In this document: positions 33,562-46,040 of the stretch, one piece after another
Layout: the number at the start of each line of letters is the position of its first letter
How positions within the stretch are numbered: the stretch's first letter is position 1
Source: Blasia pusilla
Taxonomy: Eukaryota; Marchantiophyta; Marchantiopsida; Blasiales
Assembly (NCBI GenBank): GCA_050084515.1
Contig: CM114274.1
Span: forward strand, 682,001 to 746,000
Direction of reading: 5' to 3'
DNA length: 64,000 nt
Notes under the pieces: model-generated
What the model saw: the letters and a program-made list of their open reading frames with translations, nothing else
Database searches by the model: none
What the model was told of the DNA's origin: nothing
Translations under genes and position numbers: made by a program

Positions 33562-36500
33562 TCATCCCATATTGAGAAACCAACGTTTTGCATAGCCCAC
33601 AGGGCCTAGTAAAAATGGTGCAAAGTGTTGTATCCTAGGAGTGACAGAAGAGTTTATTTTTGCCCATAACTCCTGATGATATCCAGCACTGACCGGAGAA
33701 TGATACTTGAGCTTCAGGAGCTGTTCAGACCACAGCATCTTAAACATCAGCCAGGCAAAACTTAACATTCACTTTGTCTAATTTAATTCCCAGCCGAACA
33801 ATCTGACTCTGGTAAGGCCAAAAACCCCACTCAACTCTGACCTAACCATGCATCAGAAAATTTAATTTGATCCCTACCTGCCAATACAACATCACTTGTA
33901 CCAAATTCCGCTGGGGCCTGCACACATAAAAAAATTCTTGTTTGAGATGAATGGATTCTATGATGTATGAACTCAGAAGTTTCACTGTCCATTAAGGACC
34001 CTTAACTCAATTGTTACGTCCCAACCCTTAGGATTACAGATAAACTAATCTCAGCCTCTAACCATCCCGATCGCAGAGTGCAGAGGAGTCTGCTAGGGTA
34101 GAAAGATTACGTAGCAATCATGACAATGAGAAGAAAACCCAGTCCGACTTCCGAGTTTGCACTAAAACGGCGAAGAGTGGTAGTATTGGACTCTAGCCAC
34201 ATGCATGGTTTGGCCAGGAACTTTCTGCACATGTCACACATTCAAGTCAGACAAACAACAATAATGACAAATTTTGGCTCTGTTGTGGACGTATGGAAAC
34301 ACCCACCATAAATCCCAGTCTACTAGATCAATCCACAAGTGTAACAATCTTTCTAGAGTTCACACACTTGGATTAGACTTGTGCAAATTATTTCTTTGTA
34401 AAACAGTTCTCTCCTATTAATGTCTCAGGGCCCTCTAGGACAGTCCATCAGTTCATTAAATTTGAAAGCTCCCGAGAAACTTTCTGCATCAGATGTAAAC
34501 ACCCAACGTTAGACAAGAAACCATCTTGAAGGTTCTGGATGCTATATTGACGCAAGAACAGTATAAAGAAACCCAAGTTGCCAGGCTGAGTTCAGAAGGC
34601 TAACAAATCATTACTGTATAAATTATAAATTTGAAAAATGATTCTCTAATTCCAAGTTCCAAGGCCCTCTTGGGTTCCTGTGGGAAGTAAATCAGTCCTT
34701 AGTGCATTCATTCTCTAATATTACTGAAGCTTGTGAGGTTTACCTGTAGAGTTGTGTGTTGTGGAGGTTATTCTTCAAATATGGTGCTATTTGCTCTAGT
34801 GCCCTACATGCCACTGGTATTACCGCATCTACAGACAAAAGAAAGTCAAATAAAGTCAGATTCAGGCACACAACAAACATCTCTCCTTTGCTTTGCTTGC
34901 TTGAGGGTCCAACCAGAGATTGAGCTCCAGTGTCATTGATCATTCAAGAACATGAATACTGATTGAGTGGTCTGGCTGTGGGAATTGGTCAGTGTTTCCA
35001 TCAGTAGCAAAACAATGGCCCCTATAAGATCTTGACACATCCCCTCAACTTTGGATCATGTTATTCTAGTTGATGAATGGTCAGTCAGGAACATACACAT
35101 CATTTGTTCCTGCAATGTCATCCTATTCTACACTTGAAACCAAACTGAATGATGTACCTCGTGAAATCAAAGTCTATAAAAGTAGTAGAAGGATGAAGCA
35201 GTTTACCTACAAGCCATCAACTAGGAAATCCTATTAGAAGAATGAGAGACTGAAGTGAATTTAACTCACATTTGATGGGAATGAAGGAAGACGCGAAGAC
35301 GATGCAGAACAAGAGGAGGAGGAAGTCGGCTCCCATCACAACAGACTGAAGCCATGTCTGGAGCCCTTGCCAACTCCATGTGCGCGGCCTCTAACAACAT
35401 GGCAAGAATACTAATGAATGCCCTAATGATTAGGTGGACCGAAAAATCCAGCTCTGAGATGATATACCCAATCTGGACATCGACAGCTTCAATCAAAGCC
35501 TTCTTCCTTTCCAATTGTGCCCAAAACACAACTTGATCTACAACATGTATGTTTGCTTTATCTATTCATGTATCATAGACCACATCACTATATTTTCACC
35601 ACCATATTACATCAGCCTTATATTAGAACCCTACTTCTTCTGCTTTACTGGATAGAAAAACTTCAGTGGGTGGGAGTATTTGTGGATACTCAGTGAAATA
35701 TTCACTGAGTTCAAGGTCTATCCAGTTGCTAGGGCTTGCACATGGCTGGCATTTCTGCAAGGCCCATTCATGTGAACCTGTTCTTAGGTAAACCTGTTAC
35801 TTTCAACTTCATGTCCAATTCAGAACCAATCCCAAACACTCACATTGTCTAACTACAGGGTGAATCGTTGAGATGACCTACAAGCAAAAAGCTGGCAAGC
35901 CTTACCAAGATCTTCTCATACGGCACTCCAAAACTGCACTACTCCAGCCAAAGAAAATTACAACAAATCATGGACAAAAGTCAAAATCGAAGCCCATATA
36001 TTACCCCATATTGGCCATGTAGAGAATGACCACATGCAACTGCTGTCCCTAGTAATGTGAAGCGGTAAGTACGGTCGCCAAGCCCTCGTGGTACAAAAGG
36101 GAGCATCGTCAGAGCTGCCATGATTATCACCTGCCACATCGGAGTCAAAACACACAAACATAAACTCTTGTGGATGACCTGCCGGAAATATTATAGCTGT
36201 GAAAGAAGCTCGCAGATTTCAGAAATAGGACAAGCCGACAGGCTCGAGCTCACCTGATGTGTTAATCACATTAAGGTGAGAGCACAAACCCATGACTCCC
36301 TTCCTTTGATTAATTCATTTCCTACTCATGATGAGGTCAGCAAGATTTTGTTGTGTTAATTGTGAGCTACACATGTAATCCAAATACAAAAAATCTAGGA
36401 ATTTGGATTCTAGCAGATTCTTGACTTAGTGACAACAGAAAGCCATACAAGACATCCCGGCCTTGTTCAACTAATGTAAATATGGAACACAAAACAAGAA

Positions 36501-38294
36501 ACAACAATGTGTATGGTGAAGACACAGAGATACAATGAACATTTTTTGAGGAAGTGTCAATGATAATCAGTGAAAGATGATGGTAATAGAGATTATCCCA
36601 GTGATCACATATTCCTAGAAGTACAGCACAAAGTTCTAAAGAAATATAACTCCACTCCAATCCAAAATCAAGTACTGACAACTGCCGAAAAAAGTCCACT
36701 CACTACAAGGTCATTTGATGAATGATGCCCCGTGTAAAACCTACCCATGCATTGGCCAGAAACTGAATTGATTGGCGATCCATCCTGAAAGGTCCACCTG
36801 CTGAAGGGACAGGGTTAGGTGGTGCTCTACTCCTTGTTCCAACATTTTGAGTTCGTGCACCTGAATACACGAGTCTTAATTTCAGTAAGTGAGAACAAGG
36901 AACAATAACGAACATACAAGGTTGTATGCGCAAAACACTAATGATAGCTCTGAAGATCAGAAAGGGTTGTGTATGACGATATTTATGGGGAAACCATAGC
37001 AATCACCCAACCTCGGTTAACAGGATGCTGCTGGTCTGCTGATGAGGATGGGGCTTTCTTATGCGTAGATGGCAGTGGGTCCACTTGAAGTGAAGGATCC
37101 TGAATTTAGAACCAAACCAACAATCAGAGGATATTCCAGATCCGAAAATGCCAACTCCATTAACTGACCACGATCAACAAACAATATCGAAGTTGATCCA
37201 CTGAAAAGTCGCATTCGGATTTGGGTGCAGGTATTGCATTCTATCAATGCTCATCTGATAAAGAAAAGTGAGTAACTCAAATGTCTCTCGGAAGCTCAAA
37301 TGACTGATACTGTTAAGTAGATATTGGAAATATGAAAGGCTTTGAACTCAAAAGGAAACGAAGAGGACAAATAGGTCCCTGCAACCGCAAGAGGGTGAAC
37401 CCTAAATCTGGATCACCCAGGATATCTGCCATGGCGTGGGTAGTAGGTATGTGATCACTCTCCCCAACTGCAGAAGACAATCGCTAGCAAACCCATGAAC
37501 CCTGCGAACACAGTCCCTAACAACAAGATCTACAAAAAAGAATGCCACCCTGACACTATCAACGCCTGTGCAATAGAATTGTTACCCTTGCCCTCTTTGG
37601 AGCACGCTTCAAATTCACACAGATGTCTGCATAGGTGCTATGAGATCAGACACTACATGATTGCATCTCCACGTGGCCCGTTGATAGGAGCGTTCACATG
37701 TCAGATACTCTCTACCATGGCCTCACAGTAAAATCACGTGCGACAATGACACTTCAGCCAATGGAATCGAGATAAACGTCACCTAATCATGTACGCCCAA
37801 CTTCCAGAGCCAATCTCCACTGTGTAATATCACCTCGACAAGACGGATGTGAAATGAATCCTGCATCTTTGTAAAAGATTTGAAGGATAACGAAACCCTA
37901 CACGCTATGACAACTTGAGCCACAATGAGGGCTTACGTTTGGATTGCAATATCCTCCCCTCTGCAAAACCACTGACTATGTGCAGAGATGAGAATATGAT
38001 CCCAAACATAAGCCCTTCACAGCAATGACCCGCTTCGCAGGTTCTCTGGATTTTAACTAGTGTGCTAAGATGGTGATTACGTGGACCTCTTCCGATTCGA
38101 GCAGCGACGAAGGTAGAGTACAACGACGTTCTACCATCAACATCAAGCACGAAATCGACACCAGCCACGACCTCAACAGCTCCAGATCGGGTCGTAGAAT
38201 TGTCCATGTTGAGTGAATCAACGGAATCATATATTGTCCACCGGGACCCTAAAAGTGCCATAAGAGAGAGACTACTGAGTAAGTAGGGCCTGCC

Positions 38295-38339
<45 letters not shown>

Positions 38340-38519
38340 AGTGAGTACGATGTAGCGCTGGTAATATTTGAGCTGGAAATGGCGACGAAGCTCCTCCTTG
38401 GAAGCTATGTTGTCGGGGATGAGAATGTTAGACCAGTAGTCGACCCATTTGCCATCCTCATCATAGTTATAGGCCAAAGCGGCCGCCCTCTTCTCCAGCT
38501 GCGCCGCGGCTTCCGTCAT
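33562..38519 (-). CDS. TMEM33/Pom33-type membrane protein, nine exons
   Basis: Exons on the minus strand: 38519-38349, 37099-37012, 36860-36745, 36130-36005, 35390-35270, 34828-34744, 34224-34111, 33917-33878 and 33720-33562. All eight introns are GT-AG and the phases join cleanly, giving 339 residues. The N-terminus (residues 1-65) is hydrophilic with DGKWVDYWSNILIPDNIAS and YYQRYIDPSLQ, followed by a Ser/Pro-rich linker. Hydrophobic segments lie at about 119-138, 147-161, 182-206 and 262-286. YWQLLKLKYHSPVSAGYHQ and the C-terminus match the plant family related to animal TMEM33 and yeast Pom33. These are ER and nuclear-envelope proteins with roles in membrane shaping and nuclear pore distribution; the plant role is less known. 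No stop or frameshift is present, so it is probably functional. It is a lone host gene among repeats. Confidence 0.85.
38299..38337. repeat. (GA)n microsatellite in intron 1 of the TMEM33-like gene
   Basis: About 19 GA dinucleotides starting about 12 bp inside the intron from the exon 1 donor (GTACTC at 38348). On the transcribed strand it is a (TC)n tract. Confidence 0.9.
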
Positions 38520-39013
38520 CTCGTTCCCTTAGATCGCTTCCCTCTCCACTGCCTTGTTTCGATTTCAAACGCCTAATCCAAAGGCAGCCTGCTGCTAATC
38601 CGGGCATCTAGCACATTAGAGTTGATGATGCCCTTCCACTCAAAGAACCTCGACTCTTCTTGTTAGAATAGATAAAGGTGACAGAACCCATGGAAAGTAA
38701 TACTAAAATGCGGCGGTAGACTAGAAAGATTGTACGAAATGAAGCGAAGTATTGACGTGAGTGCACATGTACATGGAAATCTACAGCGAATGAGAAGGTT
38801 GACTCACATGTAAGCTCGCACGACATGAATCACATGATAATGTGGCATTTCAAGGGTACAGTTGAACGGGCCATTTGACTTAAGCATTCAGTTTGTCAGC
38901 ATTTGTCAATTAAATGATGTGAGTGGTGGCAGCGTAAATTTCGTTATCATAATCAAAGGACTAACATGTGGGATTACAAGTTTGCCATCAATTTTTTATG
39001 AGTTTACGAATTA
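38520..39013. other. 5' flank of the TMEM33-like gene
   Basis: The leader of the gene is purine-rich just before the ATG (AAGGGAACGAG). No clear TATA box was found. No other gene is seen up to the Helitron end at 39014. Confidence 0.5.
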
Positions 39014-39838
39014 CTAGTACTACATTGCCAGTGCAATGCACTTGGGCTTAAAGATTTTGTTGAGATGAAGCTATGCAAGAATGGATTTGTAATAAACAGT
39101 TTGTCTCCATACTCGGATGCAATTGCCCCAATTCATGACATCGAAATATTTTTTAATAAAAATATATTTCTGTTAGAACACCCTAGTTCACATGACATTT
39201 ATAAACAAAATTGTGTTTAAACATACCTTCACAATTTGATTGAATATCATCTCTTGCTATAATATGAATTGAATTCCTTGTACTTACTCTCGATAAGGTC
39301 ATGTACATTTTTCTATGCGAAATCTCACTTGTGGGCAAGTTATGCCCATCTTTTGTAACCTTTGACCTTGAGATTTATTAATAGTCATGGCAAAAGAAGG
39401 TTGTATTGGAAAATAAAATCTCCATAAATCAAAATGGTAGGCGAGAGTCAAAAGCAACCAATGGAATTTGAAGAATAAAATTCAAGCTCCGATATGACTT
39501 TCTGTAATAATTCAACTTCTAGAATAGTTTGAAAAAATCCTTGAAGTACCAACTTGGTACCATTTGCTTGTCCTTTAGCACCATGAATGTTTTTGAGTAA
39601 CATGATAGGAGCACCCATTTTCAAGACTAGAAAATGGGATGGCAAGGGAGATGGCAAACACGTATTCAAAAATTCAGTAGGGTAGATATGACTCATTCCT
39701 TCCTCAAAAATTGGGTTTGAAGTCAAGTAGTATGTTTTTGTGAACACCCTCGCGCTCGTTAAGTTGATAAACTATCTTTAATGATGATCATGTATCGAGA
39801 ATGTAGTCACATTATTTTTGTTATGTAAACTAAAATAA
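39014..39838 (-). mobile_element. Helitron 3' end with helicase remnant
   Basis: On the minus strand the sequence ends in CTAG (39017-39014) followed by T. A 13-nt hairpin (AGTGCA-A-TGCACT, 39030-39042) lies 12 bp before this end. Those are the standard 3' features of Helitrons, which insert between A and T. A helicase C-terminus lies upstream. The 5' part is missing; the fragment stops at the gypsy LTR beginning at 39839. Confidence 0.75.
39183..39747 (-). pseudogene. PIF1-like helicase C-terminus (Helitron Rep-helicase)
   Basis: The minus strand encodes YPTEFLNTCLPSPLP, LKMGAPIMLLKNIHGAKG and NGTKLVLQGF, then in a shifted frame FAMTINKSQGQ (helicase motif VI region), and in another frame MYMTLSRVSTRN before a stop at 39185-39183. 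These segments in this order are the end of the PIF1-type helicase found in Helitron RepHel proteins, which unwinds DNA during rolling-circle transposition. At least two frameshifts and the loss of all upstream motifs make it a remnant. Confidence 0.85.
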
Positions 39839-40809
39839 TGTCATGCGCCTACTCCTCTTGAATATTAAACTCGAGTCTTGCGAAAGCGTATACTCAGTAC
39901 GACACGCTCACGTACTAATCTGCATCCGAACACACTCATGTTAGTCTCATCTAGGTCAATCAGCATTCCAACTTCCAGAGTTCTCAACTCGGGCCATACA
40001 TCAAGCTCAACCTTCCTCATTCCTCACTTCCCTAGATTTGGGACAGACTTTCTTGATAGTTCAAACGCTTAAAACGACGCTTGCATGCCTAGTGGTCCCA
40101 GTTTTCCAATGCACCTCGTATAAGTCCCTAACCGAGATCCAACAAATCAGTCATAGGTTGGAATCCAAGGGTGACCTCTGAAATCCACTCCCTTGGACTT
40201 GGTTTGCTGTTCACATCCCAACGCCAACTTCCCGATCCATTTTGTGCCCTTGGTTCGCCCCATTCCCCAAAGTGGTGTTTAGGTCCCAAGCACCCTTGAA
40301 GATCCTCCTCCTTATATATACTTCAAGGGTTCTCCGCCCTCCCCCTATCTTCGGGAAAGGACTCTCGGGCCACTTCTTTTGGCCCTAAACCCAACTCCCC
40401 ATTCAGTATTACTCAAAAGTTTCTTGTGCGTTTTTCTAGATCTTTGGTGCGTTGGAACCAAATTTGCATAAGCTTTCCAACGCTGTCTAACTTGTCCCAA
40501 ATGCATCTGAAGTCTGAAAGTTATGGTCCAAAATACATTAAAACCCCAAATGCTAGTCACGTTCTAAATTTGGTTCTCAATCTCTTTGGTAATCACTCTT
40601 CCTAGACTCGACTCCTCTCAAGACTTGGTTCAAATTTGGTTTAGTTTTCATTAGTCGTGACCATAAAGCATGAAACGCTCAACCTTGCTCACGTCTTATA
40701 TATTGTGTCCCCTTCAAGAGACATGTCCTATGTGCAACTATCCTAGTGTGAGATCACTAGAGTTCTTATGTTCCGCTTTGGCGCACGTTTGGTTATGAGG
40801 GTCGCGACA
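39839..40809 (-). repeat. Old, diverged gypsy LTR (971 bp)
   Basis: Alignable with the other LTRs along its length (TGTCATGCGCC ... GGTCGCGACA in plus orientation) but with many differences. It is followed by 3' internal sequence (40810-40905) including a polypurine-like CTCACTCCTCTTT (plus strand), so it is the 3' LTR of an old minus-strand element. It keeps TATATATAAGG on the minus strand (40313-40320 region), where the younger LTRs read TACTAGTA. Confidence 0.85.
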
Positions 40810-41090
40810 CTCACTCCTCTTTAGAGGTTGATGCCCCTATCAAAGCAAACCTTCTAATATCAAGTCTTTGGCAAGTAGACCCCTTGACATTGAATTGCAT
40901 TGTGGTAGTTGTCATGCGCATACACACCGCTACACAACATATATCGGTGTTATCGAACATACACACAAACACACACAATCCCATGCTAACTCATGGCATC
41001 CAGACATTGACACAATAAGTACCAAAATATCTCCAATTAAATCAATCAAATCTCTCTCACAACAAGATCACACTATGGAGATCTTGTTGT

Positions 41091-41091
<1 letters not shown>
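40810..41091. other. Old gypsy 3' internal remnant, then repeated satellite-like segment
   Basis: 40810-40905 is the internal end of the old element. 40911-41045 recurs at 41623-41730 as a direct repeat sharing ACACACAAACAC and CTAACTCATGGCATCCA. No gene is seen. Confidence 0.6.

Positions 41092-41092
<1 letters not shown>

Positions 41093-41172
<80 letters not shown>
41093..41172. repeat. (TC)n microsatellite, about 40 repeats
   Basis: Uninterrupted TC dinucleotides for about 80 bp, bordered by copies of GATCTTGTTGTGATC-like sequence on the left. Confidence 0.97.
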
Positions 41173-41174
<2 letters not shown>

Positions 41175-41939
41175 GTCAATCAAAACCCACTCTCTTAATA
41201 AGAGGCTTGGGTTACACACACAAGGCAAGGAGGACCATAGCTCCGCCGTCTCATGCCAAGAGGTTCAACAAAGAGAAAATAAGCTCTCAAGCTCTCTCTC
41301 TTGGAAGTATACCCCTTCCCTCTCCCAAGCTCTCTCCATTGTAATCTATGCTCGCACATCACCTCCTTGGCTCTTGACCTACTGTAGCGGGTCAAGGGCC
41401 ACTTCCCAAAGTGGAAAGGAAACTATACCAAACTGAAAATTTATTCAAAATAGTAAGTTCCTCAATATGGCTCCAAATGAGCCGAAACAAAGGAGAAACC
41501 TACTCTCTCAAGTTACTTGGCGCCTCAGCATGTCATCCTCGACCTCTTGAGGCTATCCTCCAATATCTCCAAAGTTGCTCTACTAGATCTCGTCAATCTA
41601 TCCTTACAGACATGACAATTGTTGTGAGCATATACATCGCTATCATTGAACAAACACACAAACACGCACGATCCTATGCTAACTCATGGCATCCAAATAT
41701 TGACACAACAAGTACCAAAATATCTCCAATCGCCCCCCTAGTTGGTGGATAGGTCCCTCTAACTCTAGATGGGTATGTATCCCTATCTACCATGACATGC
41801 ATCTTTAGGACGCTAAGAGCAAAAAGGTGCTCTTGTGGCCCCATCGTTAGTGGCCTTCTTGTTATCCATGTCATAGACCCAAGTTCGAATCTAGAACTAC
41901 CTACTCTATGTACATCTCAGGGCACATCCATCATCCCTA
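41173..41939. other. No gene recognised; possible LTR tail of a second gypsy family
   Basis: CT-rich sequence with AAGCTCTC repeats, then the second copy (41623-41730) of the direct repeat at 40911. Its position just beyond the pol remnant at 41940 would suit the 3' part of that element. No open reading frame of interest is present. Confidence 0.4.
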
Positions 41940-43870
41940 AGGAATCCTAGTAAGAGATGGCGTCAGACATGCCATATGCCATCCTCTCGAACATCCATCA
42001 TAGACTAGCATGGTGGTTGCACCACGGGTAGAACCACACAACATACTTCGCAAGCCTGCATGGACTGTTGCTAAGCTCGGATCAACTGTATTGTCATTAT
42101 TATGAAGGTGACATGGCGCATAGTTATGCACATGGTCCTTACAAACCATACCATCGTGTCCCTCCAATAAGAGAACACCATATGGCAAAATCTCATGCAC
42201 TCTCAAGATGGTGCGCCCTGCAGTCACATCCAACGTCGTGGATGCCGTCTGTGCAAGTAGACATAGTCTCCCTAATGAAACCTCTGGATAGCAAGTTGAT
42301 AACCACCTCACCAAATAGTCACAGACCTTAATGTATCCAGATGTTACACAATCGCCAAGTTCTGAAATGCCATGGGCATCACTCTCGAAAACAACTCAGC
42401 CCTCTAAGAACATGCTCGCATCCATACATCAGGATCATCAAGGTTGGAAACCTCATCAACATATTGACGAATGGACATAGGTAAATCCAGCTCTCAACCA
42501 TAAAGTAGCAAGTACGGTGAAAAAGATAATAAGGATGTCTGCCTATTGAATCTGTACCCCATCACCAACCACGCTAAACTAGAGGTCCCAATCTCCTAGA
42601 TGATCTCCCTGCAAGCCATACTTACATAAACCTCTCTTCATCGTCTGCACAACCCTTTTCGCTAGTCCATCCGGATGAGGATGATCTCGTGAAGTGGTAT
42701 GATGGTCGATCAACGTCTAATCACACAAGGCCTGAAACTCCCCATGAAACTCTATACCTTGGTCTGTCAACACCTCCGCTAGTGCGCTGTAATGACTCAA
42801 CACTCGATCTAGGAAGGCATACACTACTCCCTCACTTGCTTTTTCAATAAATGCAACCAACTCTATCCACTTCGAGAAGTGTTCAACCATCACCAACAAA
42901 TAACGACTGTGGCACTCCCTCAAAGATAAAGGTCGTGCAAAATCTAAACTCCATCTATAACCTAAACCCATGATCATAAGTGGATGCAACTATGGAGTCT
43001 GAGAATTGAATGATGTCCGACATGATCAGACACCATGCACTTGGCAACAAACTGCTGTACATCAGTCTGTATGCCTCGCCACCAATATTGTATCTCAAGC
43101 AAGTTGTATGTCCGCTTCACTCCAAAATGACCAAACTCCCCGTGGGCATGAAGCACAAAATGTGCTCTTTGTGAGGGATGAGGCACTACACGTATTCTAC
43201 CATCCTCCCAAACTCGCAACACATGTGTTCCCTCCCATCAGAACTGTTTGGCTTGTTGTATGATTCAATCCCGCTCTCTAACACCTACTGTGCTTGCGAC
43301 ACTACCACAACGCAGGTACTTCAAGACTACTCCATCCTCATGAATATCTCGTCCACCTATCGTCTCCTCATCGGCCTTTGGATCTAAAGACTCTCCATCA
43401 GACCTCGCCATCAAAGTCTCAACACTCTGGCTCTCCATAGCCAACAAGCCCAAATAGGCTTATACGTGCCATCCTCGCAACAACTCCTCATTACTCTCTC
43501 TATGCCACCGAGCTCCTACCGAATCTTGCTAACTTGGACATGGATTACGGCTCAAACCATTTGCATCGTGGTTTAGTGTCCTAGATCTATGCACCACCTA
43601 AAAATCATATCCCAGCAACAACAGAGCCTTGCCTACCTTGCAAGCTTCCCTATAAGCTTGTCGGACTCCATCAAGCACTTAAAATGATGATGATCAATGA
43701 TGATGGTAAAGGGGTTGCCAAATAAGCAACACCTGAAATGCACGATAACCCACATTGCAGCCAAACACTCACCCTCATACGAACTGTACTTTGGCTCTAC
43801 AACAATGTTTGAGCGACTAGCATAAGCCACCACAAACTCTCTATCCTCATCGTCATGCTAGATTGTAGAA
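41940..43870 (-). pseudogene. Pol remnant of a different Ty3/gypsy family
   Basis: In minus order: RNase H pieces (43840-43630, YASRSNIVVEPKYSSYEGEC), an integrase zinc-finger region (GEFGHFGVKRTYNLLEIQYW, 43150), an integrase core (SLDFARPLSLRECHSRYLLV, VEHFSKWIELVAF, TDQGIEFHGEF, 42960-42730) and a C-terminal block (TLDVTAGRTILRVHEILPYG, KDHVHNYAPCHL, about 42220-42090). The motifs differ from those of elements A-D, so it is a separate family. There are numerous stops. Confidence 0.85.
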
Positions 43871-44183
43871 AATTGCTAAAGAAGCATAACTGATGGGAAA
43901 CGGCTCTCACATTCACATACCACCATGGAGATTTTGCAATGAAAGAATGAGTGGAGGCTGGTCCCCTTCTTAATTATATAGGGTATGTACAAGCAACCAT
44001 AACCCTAATCTTAACCATAGTCTCAAGTTAGACTAAATCTGATTCACTAACCCTAGTTAAGATAATCACGCTTAACTGACTAACCAACACTAAGCTTCCT
44101 TACTTCGTGTGAGTACCAAATGTAGCAGTTCACATGTCTCATGACCTTGACTATAACTCAATGTTCAATACTTCCCCTCAAAC

Positions 44184-44940
44184 TCATATAGATATTCTAA
44201 CGCTTAAATTGTTTCTAAACATCTCAAACTTATCTGTAGACAATGCCTTTGTAAAGATGTCAACAATTTGCTGATCTGTACCTATATACACAAGATCAAT
44301 TTCTTCTGCAAGCACTTTCTCTCTAATAAAATGATAGTGCATCTCAACATGCTTTTTACGAGCATGAAACACATGGTTATTAGCAAGTTTGATGCTAGTA
44401 ATATTGTCACATATATTACACTAGGTCCTAAGTTACTAACATCAATCTCAACTAGTAATCGATGAAGCCACACCGCCTCACATGCTGCATTGGTTGCTCC
44501 TTTGTATTAAGCCTCTGTTGAAGATAAAGCAACAATAGGTTGCTTCTTTGAAACCCAACTTATAATTGCGTTTCCCAAAGTAAATGAATAACCATATGTG
44601 GAGTGTCGATCAAACACGCTTCCTACCTAATCAGCATCTATGAATCCTTGTAATTGTAAACTCGGAGAAAGTTCAAATTGAAGCCCGAATTGAACAAAGA
44701 ATTTCACATACCACATAATGATCCTCACAACATCAAGGTGAGGTTTTTCAAGTGCTTGCATAAATTGGCTCACTAGGCCAACTGCATAGCTCAAATTTGG
44801 CATGGTTAAACTTCATCAAACTTCCAACCATACGCATGTACGTATTAGAGTCTGCAAGCAACTCTCCTTCATCCGCTCTTAGCTTCATACTCTTATCCAT
44901 CGGTGTAAAGATTGGCTTACAAGCCGTCATACCATATTTT
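44184..44940 (-). pseudogene. Copia RNase H region
   Basis: Minus strand: a PIFTPMDKSMKL-type RT/RNase H linker and a YMRMVGSLM region near 44850, then the end block VFHARKKHVEMHYHFIREKV and YIGTDQQIVDIFTKALSTDK (44360-44200). These are the usual C-terminal motifs of copia polyproteins. Stops and shifts lie between them. Confidence 0.85.
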
Positions 44941-45050
44941 GAAAATATATGAAGAGCATATTGTCATTGTAGTAAGCACATGCTCTCTCCAACCTTGATA
45001 AACTCAACACCAAGGAAGTACTTGAGTTCTCCCAAGTCCTTCATATCAAA

Positions 45051-45653
45051 TTATGCTTGTAATTTTATATTGACTTGTACGATATCCTCAGTACTCCCAA
45101 TAATCAAGAGATCATCAACATACAACACAATGATAACCGTATGATCTTGTCCTCTTAAGACATATAACGAGGAGTTAAAATCACATACCCTAAAATCTAA
45201 CTCTTTTATGACGTATGTAATCTTGCCATACCAAGCTCTTGGAGCTTGTTTGAGCCTGTATAGAGCTTTCTTCAATCTACATACGCGAAATGGAAACTCG
45301 GGATACTCATATCCATTTGGTTGAGTCATATATACCTCCTCATATAGATCTTCATTCAAGAAGGCATTCTTGATATCCATATGATATAAACTCCACTTCT
45401 TACTTATTGCAAGTGCAACCACTGTTCTCGTAGTCACCATCTTTGCAATAAGACTAAATGTTTCCTTATAATCGATGGCATATTGTTGTGCATAGCCCTT
45501 AGCCACCAATCTCACTTTGTATCTATTAATTGTACCATATTGATTGTGCTTGAATTTGTAAACCCATTTGCAACCAAGAGCTTCCTTACCGGAAGGTATA
45601 TCAACTAGCTCCCAGGTCTGTTGATATCTTAATACAACAAACTCTTCCTCCAT
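45051..45653 (-). pseudogene. Copia reverse transcriptase
   Basis: 200 open codons. From the N-terminus: GCKWVYKFKHNQYGTINRYK, RLVAKGYAQQYAIDYKETFS, MDIKNAFLNEDLYEEVYMTQ, LKKALYRLKQAPRAWYGKI and the catalytic YVDDLLIIGS. This is a well preserved copia RT core that ends at a stop just after the YVDD domain, where the full polyprotein should continue. It copies element RNA into cDNA. Confidence 0.92.
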
Positions 45654-46040
45654 AGCTTCAATCCATTCGACTTTACTTACAACTTCTTCAAAACAACTCG
45701 GCTTCTATTCTTGAAGGGTAGTCATCATATATGCATGATGTGTTGCAAGAAAACCTTCATTTATGAATCTATAAACAATATGTATGACTCTACTTGATCT
45801 ACAAAAGTTGTTGTTCAGAGGTAGATGCCTCTTACACCTAACCCAAGCTCTGACAAGTGTCCACACACTCAATACGTACTATTCCCGTCCATGGACTCAT
45901 AGATTTAACAAGTAAATCTAGGACCTCTCATAATCCTACACTAGTACTTGGGGAATTTGAAGGTAATGTCCGTTGGTTTCAACCATATTCTCCCCTTCAA
46001 CAGACAAGTTTAGAGGTTGGATAGGCTCAAATGGAGTATA

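Noticed and set aside
34740-34943. Small genes within the TMEM33-like locus
   Set aside because: Short open frames here are exons of the spliced gene or their shadows; none stands alone with supporting features.
41089-41436. Ser/Leu-rich protein starting in the (TC)n tract
   Set aside because: It is a translation of the microsatellite; no homology or other coding sign.
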